A DNA stretch of 64,000 bases, from contig CAVTWY010000004.1 in assembly GCA_963738575.1 (NCBI GenBank), positions 1-64,000 on the forward strand. Reading direction: 5' to 3'. A model generated the notes under the pieces. That model did not search any database, was not told the DNA's origin, and saw only the letters and a program-made list of their open reading frames with translations. Each line of letters starts with the position of its first letter. Position 1 is the stretch's first letter. The stretch is from CAVTWY01 sp963738575 (GTDB taxonomy: Bacteria; Pseudomonadota; Gammaproteobacteria; Burkholderiales; Burkholderiaceae_C). The position numbers and the translations under genes are program-made. Of the stretch, positions 43,701 through 51,383 are shown piece after piece.

Positions 43701-45097
43701 GTATAACAAGTCAGGCCATTGTTAAAGTCAATTTTGGTGGTCGGATTGTCGAGGTAGTCATACCGCATCGTGCTGGCACTGGGGTCACATCCCGCACCGC
43801 CCGGTTGCGATACGCCGGTGTTAAAGAACGTGCTACCCCAAGTGTCAAACGTGTAGGTGCGCGCTCCCTTCAAATCGGTGACGATCGTCGATCCATCAGA
43901 AGGGTAGGAGAAATCGAGGCGCCCCGCGCCACCCGCATGTTCCGACATGACTACCTGCGCATTGCCGTTGTAGGCATAGCTCGCGTAACGAACGCCGCGC
44001 TCGTCAGTGATGCCCGTCAGCAGCATCTGATTGACGGGATCTTCGTAGTGGTACTGAATGCTGCTTGCTGCACTGCCATCCAGTCGGCTGGTGGTGACGC
44101 GGATCAGCACCTCCATTCCCGGAATATCGAACGCACCGACCCTGGCACGCCTGTACTCATAGCGAAGCAAGGTGTCGGACGACCGAATGGCAGTTACGTT
44201 ATCGCCGGTCCATTCGATATTGAGGATCTTGCCAAATGAGTCGGTGATCGAGACAGGCCGACCTGCCGCATTGTTGGTAAAAACTTGTGTGTATCCACCT
44301 CGAAACTTGGACGAAGTCAATGCATACACGGTTCCGTTGTGCGTGAATCGATCAATGCGGTCGTCGATACCCTGAAACTCAAACTCGTAGGGTGTCCAGT
44401 TCACTTGTCGAAACGCTACTCGACGCTCGTCGGACGGTGGTGCGTAGTTGTTTCCGTCATAAAACTGGTAAAACGTACCGACCTCGAGCGCCACATCAGA
44501 CCAGGTACTTCGCGTTAGTCGACGATCAAAAGAAAATCGCCATCCGGCGCCTGCAGCACTGCGCGCCGTGCCTCCCAACCCACGGTAGTGTCGGCTCACC
44601 ACAAGACTGCCCGTTGCGTCGGCGTAGTCTGTTTTGTTGTCGAACTTCATCCCAGTGGCCAGCAGCACAGGATTTCCTCTGGTCGGAGCAGCCGGGTTGG
44701 CACAGTCGATAGGGCGTGGCGCCGTGTAGCGCTTAACGCAGACGCCAGGCCAGACGGCGTAGTATCCAGATTCGCATTGCAAGAACGTGTACACGTAATT
44801 GCTCGAACCGCCAACGTTCAAAAAGTGTGGGTACCAGCAGTCAAACATTGGCGTGGTACTTGGTTCCTGGCGTGGCGTGATCCTGATCAGCCAAGTGCCC
44901 ATGTGATTCGCCGCCGATTGACTGCAAGCAGTTGCAGGATCAGCAGCGTAATTGTTGGTAGCCCCGCCTCCCGCGTAGTACCACCAGCCAATCGTCCCTT
45001 CTGGCAAGGCTTTTGCCAATGCTGGGGCAAGCAGTAGCACCCCAAAACCCAGGGCTCGCAACAGACGGCGTACAAACTCGGTTTGAATGATTTTCAT
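40778..45097 (-). CDS. Secreted RHS/YD-repeat protein with cysteine-rich C-terminal tail
   Basis: About 1439 aa from the ATG at 45097, with GGA upstream; starts at 45103 and 45148 are possible. A Sec signal peptide (FVRRLLRALGFGVLLLAPALAKA) is followed by a cysteine-containing N-domain, a DUF6531-like region (NPVLLATGMKFDNKTDYAD), then ~40 YD-type repeats. The RHS core ends in RYVQSDPIGLAGGINTYAYV and NDPEGL. A 143-residue variable tail follows (41209-40781) with cysteines in a Cx3Cx7Cx5Cx3C pattern at the end. No PAAR/VgrG domain, so it is not a standard T6SS Rhs. The DNA is more A/T-rich than its neighbours, suggesting acquisition. The tail matches no toxin I know. Confidence 0.85.
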   Translation of the reverse strand: MKIIQTEFVRRLLRALGFGVLLLAPALAKALPEGTIGWWYYAGGGATNNYAADPATACSQSAANHMGTWLIRITPRQEPSTTPMFDCWYPHFLNVGGSSNYVYTFLQCESGYYAVWPGVCVKRYTAPRPIDCANPAAPTRGNPVLLATGMKFDNKTDYADATGSLVVSRHYRGLGGTARSAAGAGWRFSFDRRLTRSTWSDVALEVGTFYQFYDGNNYAPPSDERRVAFRQVNWTPYEFEFQGIDDRIDRFTHNGTVYALTSSKFRGGYTQVFTNNAAGRPVSITDSFGKILNIEWTGDNVTAIRSSDTLLRYEYRRARVGAFDIPGMEVLIRVTTSRLDGSAASSIQYHYEDPVNQMLLTGITDERGVRYASYAYNGNAQVVMSEHAGGAGRLDFSYPSDGSTIVTDLKGARTYTFDTWGSTFFNTGVSQPGGAGCDPSASTMRYDYLDNPTTKIDFNNGLTCYTFDQSRKLEITRVEGLTGPACSGTVVPGVTRTTSTVWHPTFKLPTQIAEPQRVTTNTYDALGNLLVKVIQATQDLSGALGVAATPVGEPRIWRYTYNNNGQVTSIDGPRVDVSDIETFEYDTSGSLLASTNALGHRSQVISTSARGLPTSVRDANGLVTNMTYDLHGRLTSQVAGTESFTFGYDAAGSIIAVAANSGRSISMTYDDARRLTQVTDEQGNRMAFTLDATGNRTREDIFDSSGQLAQSISRVMDPLNRMSQMVGGRFNATHYGYDANGNMSTIVDPLGNRTTNAYDGLNRLVSSMDAMNASTFHAYDGQNRNTRVQAAHGAVTRYTYDGLGNRTREESADRGATNYTHDAAGNVVSMTDARGVTVFYAYDAANRLVSKSYLAAAGVPNTAPTQFVYDQGAFGVGRLSRIVDASGATDFAYDAHGRTAYKVHTAPSSVGLATAYTFDAAGQVTSMTYPTGHRVQYQWWQGRVIGLSVDGTQVLSQVAYHPSGVPQSWQWGNGAAHARAFDLDGNMVNQSLDGGARSITFDLAGRIAQLGHSADARYAQNLTYDNVARLTGFQSTTAAENYAYDGVGNRVSKASPTGTATYSYAGASNRLLQVTGSAPRSYGYDAAGNTLSDGVASNLYDAASRRVSTTVQGQGTVNHVYNGLGQRVEKKFAAAGKKRRAAYSVRFAYNNDGRMIGEYDYGANVTVQETVWLGDIPVAVIKNAQIYYVHADHLNTPRVIKRATNNQTVWRWAGDPFGASAAEEDVDGDGVVFAYNLRFAGQYVDRETGLHQNWFRDYETGVGRYVQSDPIGLAGGINTYAYVDGNPVSSNDPEGLKGNYRVPNNYNTPRYNVPQRYPEPRRAPSSNAGCVTCSGAGNGGGNSAPTAYRNLLDDWLSMADGVSAATGAGEAFGHPSVPSAVELLMNPQVNNFRSGQRRGPVYPRGVSMGQGCRLVCPSFQPNSCTKDGGCEVKCGTFLN

Positions 45098-45225
45098 GCT
45101 CATTCCGTTGTTGGCGATACTGGTAAAGCTTGCGCGCATGTGCACCAAGTTTAAATCAGCGCAAGTACCAAGGTACGGGTAAGCGCGCAGACGTTTGTGT
45201 CCGTATCATTACTCGCACCGTCAAG

Positions 45226-45255
45226 GCTTTCATCCTCAAAGTTGAGGATGAAAGC
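45226..45255. repeat. Perfect 14-bp-arm palindrome between DUF3025 gene and rhs
   Basis: GCTTTCATCCTCAA (45226-45239) and its exact complement (45242-45255) are separated by 2 bp. It lies just after the DUF3025 stop and about 130 bp upstream of rhs. It could be the DUF3025 terminator stem (no T-run follows), an operator for rhs, or a recombination site at the edge of the Rhs segment. Confidence 0.85.
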
Positions 45256-45267
45256 GCTGTATGGCAC

Positions 45268-46023
45268 TCAACGCCTGAACACCCCCCGATCATCGTAAAA
45301 CGCAGCATCCTGCCCTGCGTGCCAACCCGGAACGCCCATCACCGGCAGCGGCACAAACGGTTTGTTCGCCCAGTGCTCGGCCGCAAGCGACGTGGGAGGT
45401 TGCAGCAGCGCGTGGGCTGTGAGCGCCTTGCGCGGTGCAAGCGCCAGTTTCTCCAGCAAGGCGTGGCCAACGACAAGCACGGCGTCTGGTTGCCAGACTG
45501 GGCGATGCGTGACGAAGGCATCGTGCCAACGTTGCTGCCTCAAGGCTTCGGCCGCCTCGGGCGCAAGCGTCACGATCGCGCCGTTCTCGTCAAACAACGT
45601 AAGGGCATCTCGCAGCGGACCTCGCGTGGCGGTCACGCCGTGGCGCGCAAGTGATTCGGCTTGAAGGTCATTGAGGCGCCACTTCAGTGACGGGGTATGG
45701 AGCCAGACCAAGCCGTTGAAGAAGTCGTGAAGGTTGTGACGCGTGGGCACGCAGCGGTTGTCGTGAATGAAGGCCTCGTAAGCCACCCCTCGGGGCAGGG
45801 CATCGGCGTCCACAAACGTTGGCCATGGCGGGGGCAACAACAACCCTGTGTCGTCAGCGTCGACGGCGTGCAAACACGCCAGCGATTGCAATGCCTGGTG
45901 CACGGGCAGCCCACGTTGCACCAGACGCCATGCTTGCAGCCCCAGCGTTTGATAGGGTGCCAACCAGGGCCTGGACCAATCGATGTCCTGTGCGTCCAAA
46001 GCCAACGCGTCAGGCTTTGCCAT
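45268..46023 (-). CDS. DUF3025 family protein
   Basis: 251 aa. It matches the DUF3025 pattern seen in beta- and gammaproteobacteria: IDWSRPWLAPYQ at the start, YEAFIHDNRCVPTRHNLHDFFNGLVWLHTP (the conserved central region), LTLFDENGAIV, and a C-terminal region with KPFVPLPVMGVPGWH. No function is known. No signal peptide or membrane segment. Confidence 0.85.
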   Translation of the reverse strand: MAKPDALALDAQDIDWSRPWLAPYQTLGLQAWRLVQRGLPVHQALQSLACLHAVDADDTGLLLPPPWPTFVDADALPRGVAYEAFIHDNRCVPTRHNLHDFFNGLVWLHTPSLKWRLNDLQAESLARHGVTATRGPLRDALTLFDENGAIVTLAPEAAEALRQQRWHDAFVTHRPVWQPDAVLVVGHALLEKLALAPRKALTAHALLQPPTSLAAEHWANKPFVPLPVMGVPGWHAGQDAAFYDDRGVFRR

Positions 46024-46065
46024 GCTGTGCGACGCGCAGCGGTGCCGTGTACTACCAGCGCGCGT

Positions 46066-47064
46066 TCAGTCGACTTTTGCCCCGGAGTCTTTCACCACCT
46101 TTGCCCACTTGCGCGTTTCGGCGTCGATGTGCCGTGCAAACTCGGCACTGGTGTTGCCGCTGGCAATGGCGCCTTGCCACAGCAGGCGCTCGCTGATGGC
46201 GGGCGATTGCAGTGCTTTGGCGGTTTCTTGTTGCACGCGGTTGACGATCTCCATGGGCGTGCCTGCAGGGGCCAGCAGCCCAAACCAGGACGTGGCGTCG
46301 TAACCCTTCAGTGCCGCACCACCCGCCTCGGCCACCGTGGGCAGGTCGGGCAGGGCTTTGGAGCGCTGCGCACTGGTGACGGCCAAGGCCTTGAGCTTGC
46401 CCGCGCGAATGTGCGGCATGGCCGATGGCAGGTTGTCGAACATGATGTCCATCGAGCCGCCCATCAAGTCAATCAAAGCCGGGCCCGAACCGCGGTATGG
46501 GAAGTGAACCATGAAGGTGCCCGTCATTGACTTGAACAGCTCCCCCGCCAGGTGAATGGAGGTGCCGTTGCCGCTGGACGCCATGTTGAGCTTGCCCGGG
46601 TTGGCCCGCAAGGTGCGGATCAAGTCGGCCACGGTGTTGATGTTGTACTTGGTCGCAGCGTTGGCGTTCATCGCAATCACGTTGGGCACCCCAGCGACCA
46701 GCGTCACGGGCACAAAGTCTTTGATCGGGTCGTAGGGCATCTTGGGGTACAGCGCAGCGTTGATGCCGTGGGTGCCCACGGTGCCCATCAAGAAGGTGTA
46801 GCCGTCGTTGGGAGCGCGCGCCACCTCGGTGGCGCCCAGGTTGCCCCCGGCGCCCGGCTTGTTGTCCACCACCACCGGCTGGCCCAGCGCCTTTTGCAGC
46901 TCGGGTGCCAAGGCCCGTGCCAGGATGTCGGTGGTGCCGCCTGCCGCAAAGGGCACCACGATTCGGATGGGTTTGGCGGGCCACGCCTGGGCAACGGCCA
47001 AGGCAGGCACGGCCAACGCCAGGGTCGCCAAAGCCGATTGAATCAGGGTGCGTCGAAAGTTCAT
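46066..47064 (-). CDS. Tripartite tricarboxylate transporter solute receptor (Bug/TctC family)
   Basis: 332 aa from the ATG at 47064. Signal peptide MNFRRTLIQSALATLALAVP ends at AQAWPAKP, followed by the Bug consensus: PIRIVVPFAAGGTTDILARALAPELQKALGQPVVVDNKPGAGG and GVPNVIAMNANAATKYNI. Role: periplasmic carboxylate or related ligand binding. No membrane subunits (TctA/TctB) are adjacent, as with most orphan Bug receptors in Burkholderiales. Divergent from a second Bug gene. Confidence 0.92.
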   Translation of the reverse strand: MNFRRTLIQSALATLALAVPALAVAQAWPAKPIRIVVPFAAGGTTDILARALAPELQKALGQPVVVDNKPGAGGNLGATEVARAPNDGYTFLMGTVGTHGINAALYPKMPYDPIKDFVPVTLVAGVPNVIAMNANAATKYNINTVADLIRTLRANPGKLNMASSGNGTSIHLAGELFKSMTGTFMVHFPYRGSGPALIDLMGGSMDIMFDNLPSAMPHIRAGKLKALAVTSAQRSKALPDLPTVAEAGGAALKGYDATSWFGLLAPAGTPMEIVNRVQQETAKALQSPAISERLLWQGAIASGNTSAEFARHIDAETRKWAKVVKDSGAKVD

Positions 47065-47143
47065 GGGGGAAGTCTCCGTGTCTTGGGGGTGGGCAGGCAA
47101 TTTTTTTGATGCCGCCGCGTTTTTGATGCCGCCGAGTGTGCCA

Positions 47144-47166
47144 CCCCGCAAGGGCCCCTTGCGGGG
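47144..47166. promoter_or_regulatory. Perfect palindrome between divergent Bug genes
   Basis: CCCCGCAAGG and CCTTGCGGGG surround a 3-bp centre at 47144-47166. Just to its left, TTTTTGATGCCGCCG occurs twice (about 47104-47132). The 189-bp spacer separates two divergently transcribed genes, so this is an operator or transcript-hairpin candidate. Confidence 0.55.
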
Positions 47167-47253
47167 CAACGCCGATTGAACAATGGGGCAATTTCAGCCA
47201 AGCTACCCCGGTGGCGGCCTGCCACCCCCGACGACACGACCCAGGAGACACGG

Positions 47254-48222
47254 ATGCTGAAGAGACGACTATGGTTGCAAGGCGCTGCCGGCGCGGCGGC
47301 GCTGGCGGCCACGGGCGCACGCGCCCAAGACGCTTGGCCCACCCAGCCGGTGAAGTTGATGATCGCCTTCCCACCTGGTGGCCCCACCGACATCACGATG
47401 CGGGTGCTGGCCGACAACGCCAGCAAGGTGTTGGGTCAGCAAGTGTTGATTGAAAACAAGCCCGGTGCAGGCGGCACCTTGCCTGCGTCCCTGCTGCAAC
47501 AAGCCAAACCCGACGGCCACACCTTGGCCCAAATTCCGCTGGGCGTGTTTCGCCTGCCATACACGCAAAAGATGGCATGGAACCCGCTCACCGACATCAG
47601 CTACATCCTGGGCATCACCGGTTATGCCTTTGGCGTGGTGGTGCCCAGCGATTCGCCCCTCCAAACCTGGGCGCAGTTGGTGGCCTGGGCCAAAGCCAAC
47701 CCTGGCAAGCTGAGCTACGGCTCCACCGGTGTACTCACCAGCCCGCACCTGACGATGGAAGACATCGCCCAGCGGCTGGATTTGCAGTTCAACCACATCC
47801 CCTACAAGGGCAGCGCCGACCTGATGCAGTCACTGCTGGGCGGTCAGTTGATGGCAGCGGCCGACTCCACGGGTTTTGCGCCGCACGTGGCGTCGGGCAA
47901 GCTGCGCGTGCTCAACACTTGGGGCGAAAAGCGCCTTGCCAAGTTCCCCGATGTGCCCACGCTCAAAGAGTTAGGCATTCCGTTGGTGCAAGCCTCGCCT
48001 TACGGCCTGGGTGGCCCCAAGGGCATGGACGCCGCACTCGTCAAGCGGGTTCACGACGCCTTCAAACAAGCGATGGAAATGCCAAACCACGTCGAAGCCT
48101 TGGCCAAGTACGACCAGCTGCTGATGCCCATGACGCCGCAGCAGTACTTGCGCTTTGCGCAAGAAACATCGGAGCGCGAAGGCGCGTTGGTGACCAAGCT
48201 GGGGCTGGCCAAGCCATCGTGA
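47254..48222 (+). CDS. Tripartite tricarboxylate transporter solute receptor (Bug/TctC family)
   Basis: 322 aa from the ATG at 47254 (GGAG 8 bases upstream). Signal with twin basic start (MLKRRLWLQGAAGAAALAAT) ending GARAQD; Tat export is possible. Bug features: VKLMIAFPPGGPTDITMRVLADN, LIENKPGAGGTLPAS, and KFPDVPTLKELGIPLVQASPYGLGGPKG. Ligand unknown. The divergent neighbour at 46066 is only distantly similar, so they are not a recent duplication. Confidence 0.92.
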   Translation: MLKRRLWLQGAAGAAALAATGARAQDAWPTQPVKLMIAFPPGGPTDITMRVLADNASKVLGQQVLIENKPGAGGTLPASLLQQAKPDGHTLAQIPLGVFRLPYTQKMAWNPLTDISYILGITGYAFGVVVPSDSPLQTWAQLVAWAKANPGKLSYGSTGVLTSPHLTMEDIAQRLDLQFNHIPYKGSADLMQSLLGGQLMAAADSTGFAPHVASGKLRVLNTWGEKRLAKFPDVPTLKELGIPLVQASPYGLGGPKGMDAALVKRVHDAFKQAMEMPNHVEALAKYDQLLMPMTPQQYLRFAQETSEREGALVTKLGLAKPS

Positions 48223-48261
48223 GGATCCGGGTGGGCGTGGCTGGTTGACTCGTCAAAAAGA

Positions 48262-48326
48262 AAGGGGGGCGGGACGTGGATTGTCGGAAGTTCGCTCTCT
48301 TAACCCCCAACGCGCCCGCCCCCCTT
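48262..48326. terminator. GC-rich inverted repeat after the second Bug gene
   Basis: AAGGGGGGCGGG (48262-48273) pairs exactly with CCCGCCCCCCTT (48315-48326) across a 41-nt loop. It follows the Bug stop at 40 bp and precedes the convergent small ORFs. It may act as a terminator or RNA stabiliser for either side. Confidence 0.5.
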
Positions 48327-48405
48327 GGACGTCAACCGGTCCCAACCGTGAAAGCCATGGCCACCTCTGACGGGTTGGCTTGATGGCGTGCGGGTGTGAT
48401 GCGCA

Positions 48406-48633
48406 TCACATCCGCGAAAACTCGAAACTCAACTGACCCGGCTCGGTGTGCGCCGACATCGTCGACGAGCGCAGCACCTGGGGTTTGGGTGCCCTGGCGG
48501 GCAGCACGGTAGACACGTGCTGCGGCCCGCCTCGCAGGGGTTGTCGGCTGATGCCAACTGGCTGCACAGGGGCGGCTTGTCGCGTGGGCTCGATGGTTTC
48601 CATCGAGGGGGTGGCGTTTTGGACTTCACTCAT
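48406..48633 (-). CDS. Small protein of unknown function, second of a tandem pair
   Basis: 75 aa from the ATG at 48633. Pro/Arg/Gln-rich and probably disordered, no signal or membrane segment. The C-terminal part PKPQVLRSSTMSAHTEPGQL resembles the middle of the preceding small ORF (SSVLRVSSAMSNTSVFG): both contain VLR-x-S-S/T-x-MS. It follows that ORF by 20 bp on the same strand. The shared motif is my main evidence that both are real. No family recognised. Confidence 0.45.
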   Translation of the reverse strand: MSEVQNATPSMETIEPTRQAAPVQPVGISRQPLRGGPQHVSTVLPARAPKPQVLRSSTMSAHTEPGQLSFEFSRM

Positions 48634-48653
48634 GCTGCGCTCTTGATGTTGAA

Positions 48654-48914
48654 TCAATCAAAGGCCACGCAAGTGTCTTGCCACAACGCGCGGCCCCCAA
48701 ACGTGGCACTGGGCCAAAGGCGCACGTCGGCACGCTGGGTGCTTAAGGGCACAGCCGGTGTGCGTTGCAACGAAAGGCCCGTGTCCAGCGCCCCAAACAC
48801 CGAGGTGTTGGACATCGCCGAAGACACCCGCAGCACCGACGAGGCGCCCCCGCGGCAGTGCGGCGCATGGGGTCGCGCGGCCTGGCTGCGAAAGTTCTTC
48901 AACGGGGTGTTCAT
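48654..48914 (-). CDS. Small protein of unknown function, first of a tandem pair
   Basis: 86 aa from the ATG at 48914, with GGGAA about 8 bases upstream. Sequence features: one Cys in PHCRGG, the motif VLRVSSAMSNTSVFG shared with the next ORF, and a C-terminus with aromatic residues (VRLWPSATFGGRALWQDTCV). No signal peptide or membrane helix. Another frame (48658-49014) is also open but lacks any such resemblance. Function unknown; no modification enzyme or transporter is adjacent. Confidence 0.45.
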   Translation of the reverse strand: MNTPLKNFRSQAARPHAPHCRGGASSVLRVSSAMSNTSVFGALDTGLSLQRTPAVPLSTQRADVRLWPSATFGGRALWQDTCVAFD

Positions 48915-49202
48915 CGTTACGGTTCCCAACACTTGGTGTGTCTTGATTGGCTGAACACCATCGTGCGCACGTCGTGGAGCTTGCGCAAGGTGATTTCTCA
49001 CACACCAACAACACGCCTCAAGCCAATGTTTGCGGTGGCGTGAAGCGGTTCACGTGGCATTGATAGTGCGCACTGGCGACCCCCCCATTGCGGGCGTCAC
49101 CGCTTGGTTACCGGGTGTGCATGGGGGATGCTGAAGGTTACGGTTTGGCCCCGATGCATATTTCTCGAGGCTTAACGCGCTGGTGCTTGGTGCTTGGCAA
49201 GC
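48915..49202. other. Intergenic region upstream of the small ORF pair
   Basis: 288 bp with no supported gene. It should contain the promoter for the two small minus-strand ORFs. The right end runs into the palindromic element. Confidence 0.4.
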
Positions 49203-49598
49203 TTGGCACATGGTCGTCGGCGGCGGGTACGTGTTGGATCGACTGTCCCCCGCTTCAGTCCGCCTTCGCGGCCTGCGCTCCTCCTTTATGTCGAACCAAC
49301 ACGCACCCACCACCGACGACCCGGCGAGGCTGGGTGAGGTGCCGTAGGGCTCTGGGACAACGGGTTACCACTTGCCAAAGTGGCATCCCCTCCAAGACGA
49401 ATTCACCACGCAAAGCGCTCCCGGCAAATCACCAAGGGCAAGCAGCGCGATGCCCACAAGGACGGTGACGGTGGGTGCGTGTTGGGTCGAAATAAAGGAG
49501 GAGAGAGGGCCGCGAAGGCGGACCGAATCGGAGGACATTCGATCCAACACGTACCCCCGCCGCAAGCAGCCCCCGCAAAGGCCCAAGGCCAAGGAAAA
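49203..49598. repeat. Dispersed palindromic element, copy A
   Basis: About 370-390 bp. Left arm 49225-49315 and right arm 49469-49556 are long imperfect inverted repeats (about 88 bp, most positions matching) around a ~150-bp centre. The same element occurs at 60126-60520 in the same orientation; the arms are nearly identical between copies, while the centre differs more. Each arm, read outward to inward on opposite strands, can encode the same peptide (GACW-x-x-IKEER-x-PRRRTE), but no start or conserved gene context supports expression. No transposase inside, so it is a non-autonomous or REP-like repeat. Confidence 0.9.
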
Positions 49599-49637
49599 AT
49601 CAGCGATCAGCGATCAGCGATCAGCGATCAGCGATCA
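49599..49637 (+). repeat. 7-bp tandem array (ATCAGCG), 5.5 copies
   Basis: Perfect heptamer repeats fill 49599-49637, directly at the outer right edge of palindromic element copy A and about 40 bp before the yejF-like stop codon. Variable copy number is likely. Not a CRISPR array: unit too short, no spacers. Confidence 0.95.
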
Positions 49638-49679
49638 AAAACTCTAAGCCACAGCCAAAACAACCACCAGCGCGACCAT

Positions 49680-51383
49680 TCAACCCGCAGCGCGATACCC
49701 GCGAGGCAACGCCCCGATCAGCTTGCGTGTGTAATCTTGCTGCGGTGCTTCCAGAATCCGCTCCGCCGTATCTTGTTCAATCACCACGCCGTCCTTCATC
49801 ACCAACACCTCGTCGCTGATGAAACGCACCACCGCCAAATCGTGGCTGATGAACACATACGCAAGCCCCAACTCATCTTGCAAATCCCGCAACAGGTTAA
49901 GCACCTGAGCTTGCACACTCACGTCAAGCGCGCTCACCGCCTCGTCCAGCACCAACACCTCGGGGTTCAACGTCAACGCGCGCGCAATGGCAATGCGCTG
50001 GCGCTGGCCACCGGAAAACTCGTGCGGGTACTTGCCAAAGGCGCTGCCGTCCAACCCCACCTTTTGCAACAGCGCTTGCGCGCGCCCCTCGCGCTCGTCG
50101 GTCGAGGCGCCGATCTTGTGGATCGTCATGGGCTCCAGCAACGTCTGGCCGATCGTGAAGCGCGGGTTGAGCGACGCGTACGGGTTCTGAAAAACAATTT
50201 GAATGCGACGCCGCAGCACCTGGCGGTCGTCGGCTGACATCTGCAACAAATCGCGCCCGTCAAAAATCACCTTGCCGCCCGTGGGCTCGTGCAAGCGCAA
50301 CAGCGTCAAGCCCATCGTGGTTTTGCCCGAACCCGACTCGCCCACCACCCCCAGCGTGTGGCCCTTTTGCAGCTTGAAGTTGACGCCCTGAACCGCCTTG
50401 AACTCCTTCTTGCCAAAGATCCCCTCGCGCATCCAAAAACTCTTGGCCAGCGATTGCACCTCCAACACCACCGGGGCGTTGGGGTCTTTGGGCTTGCCTG
50501 CTTGCGTGTTGACGCGCCCGGCCATGTGGTCGTCAATCACCGCCAGCCGCGCGTTTTTGTTGTCCAGCGTGGGGCGGCACGACAGCAAGGCTTTGGTGTA
50601 GTCGTTTTGGGGCGCTGAAAAAATGGTGGCCACCGGGGCCGATTCACGCACCGTGCCGCCACGCATCACCACCACGTGGTCGGCAATCTCACCCACCAAC
50701 CCCAGGTCGTGACTGATGAACAGCACGCTCATGTGGTGCTTGGCTTGCAGCTTTTCAATCAACTCCAAAATTTGGCGCTGAATCGTCACGTCGAGTGCCG
50801 TGGTGGGCTCGTCGGCAATCAACAGCTTGGGCTCGCAGGCCAGCGCCATCGCGATCATCACGCGCTGCTGTTGGCCGCCCGACATCTCGTGCGGGTAAAA
50901 GCCAAGGCGACGCTTGGGGTCGGGCAAGCCCACTTCGTGCAGCAGGCCTTCAGCGCGCGCCAGCGCCTCGCGCTTGCTCAGGCGCATGTGCCGCATCAAG
51001 GGCTCGATCACCTGCGCGCCGACGGTGAACACGGGGTTCAGCGACGACATCGGGTCTTGAAACACGCAGGCGATCTCACGGCCGCGCAGCGCCAGCATCT
51101 CGGGCATCGGCACTTGCAGCAGGTCGCGGCCCTTCCACAATATTTGCCCTGATCGCTCGGCGTTGACGGGCAACAGGTTCAGGATCGACATCGCGGTGAC
51201 GCTCTTGCCCGAACCCGATTCGCCCACCAGCGCCACGGTTGAGTTTTCGGGGATGTCAAACGACACACCCTTGACGGCGTGTGCACGTTGCTGCACGCCT
51301 GCTTTGTCTTTGCCCAATCGAAACGAGACGTTCAAGTCGCGGATCGAGAGCAGGGCTTGGGGGGACGAGGCCGTGCTGCTCAT
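49680..51383 (-). CDS. yejF: Peptide-type ABC transporter ATP-binding protein, two fused nucleotide-binding domains (YejF-like)
   Basis: 567 aa from the ATG at 51383. Two ATPase cassettes in one chain. First: Walker A GESGSGKSVTAMS, signature MSGGQQQRVMIAMAL, Walker B LLIADEPTTALD. Second: GESGSGKTTMGLTL, FSGGQRQRIAIARAL, VLVLDEAVSALD. An oligopeptide-transporter-type region (LSCRPTLD-like) links them. Role: energises uptake of a peptide-like substrate together with the YejE- and YejB-like permeases. Overlaps the upstream permease gene by 4 bp. Confidence 0.93.
   Translation of the reverse strand: MSSTASSPQALLSIRDLNVSFRLGKDKAGVQQRAHAVKGVSFDIPENSTVALVGESGSGKSVTAMSILNLLPVNAERSGQILWKGRDLLQVPMPEMLALRGREIACVFQDPMSSLNPVFTVGAQVIEPLMRHMRLSKREALARAEGLLHEVGLPDPKRRLGFYPHEMSGGQQQRVMIAMALACEPKLLIADEPTTALDVTIQRQILELIEKLQAKHHMSVLFISHDLGLVGEIADHVVVMRGGTVRESAPVATIFSAPQNDYTKALLSCRPTLDNKNARLAVIDDHMAGRVNTQAGKPKDPNAPVVLEVQSLAKSFWMREGIFGKKEFKAVQGVNFKLQKGHTLGVVGESGSGKTTMGLTLLRLHEPTGGKVIFDGRDLLQMSADDRQVLRRRIQIVFQNPYASLNPRFTIGQTLLEPMTIHKIGASTDEREGRAQALLQKVGLDGSAFGKYPHEFSGGQRQRIAIARALTLNPEVLVLDEAVSALDVSVQAQVLNLLRDLQDELGLAYVFISHDLAVVRFISDEVLVMKDGVVIEQDTAERILEAPQQDYTRKLIGALPRGYRAAG

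Noticed and set aside
48658..49014. 118-aa ORF in a second frame over the first small ORF
   Set aside because: Lacks the VLR motif shared by the two small ORFs and has no recognisable features; considered a shadow.
49599..49637. Possible CRISPR-like array
   Set aside because: Units are 7 bp and contiguous with no spacers; it is a simple tandem array.
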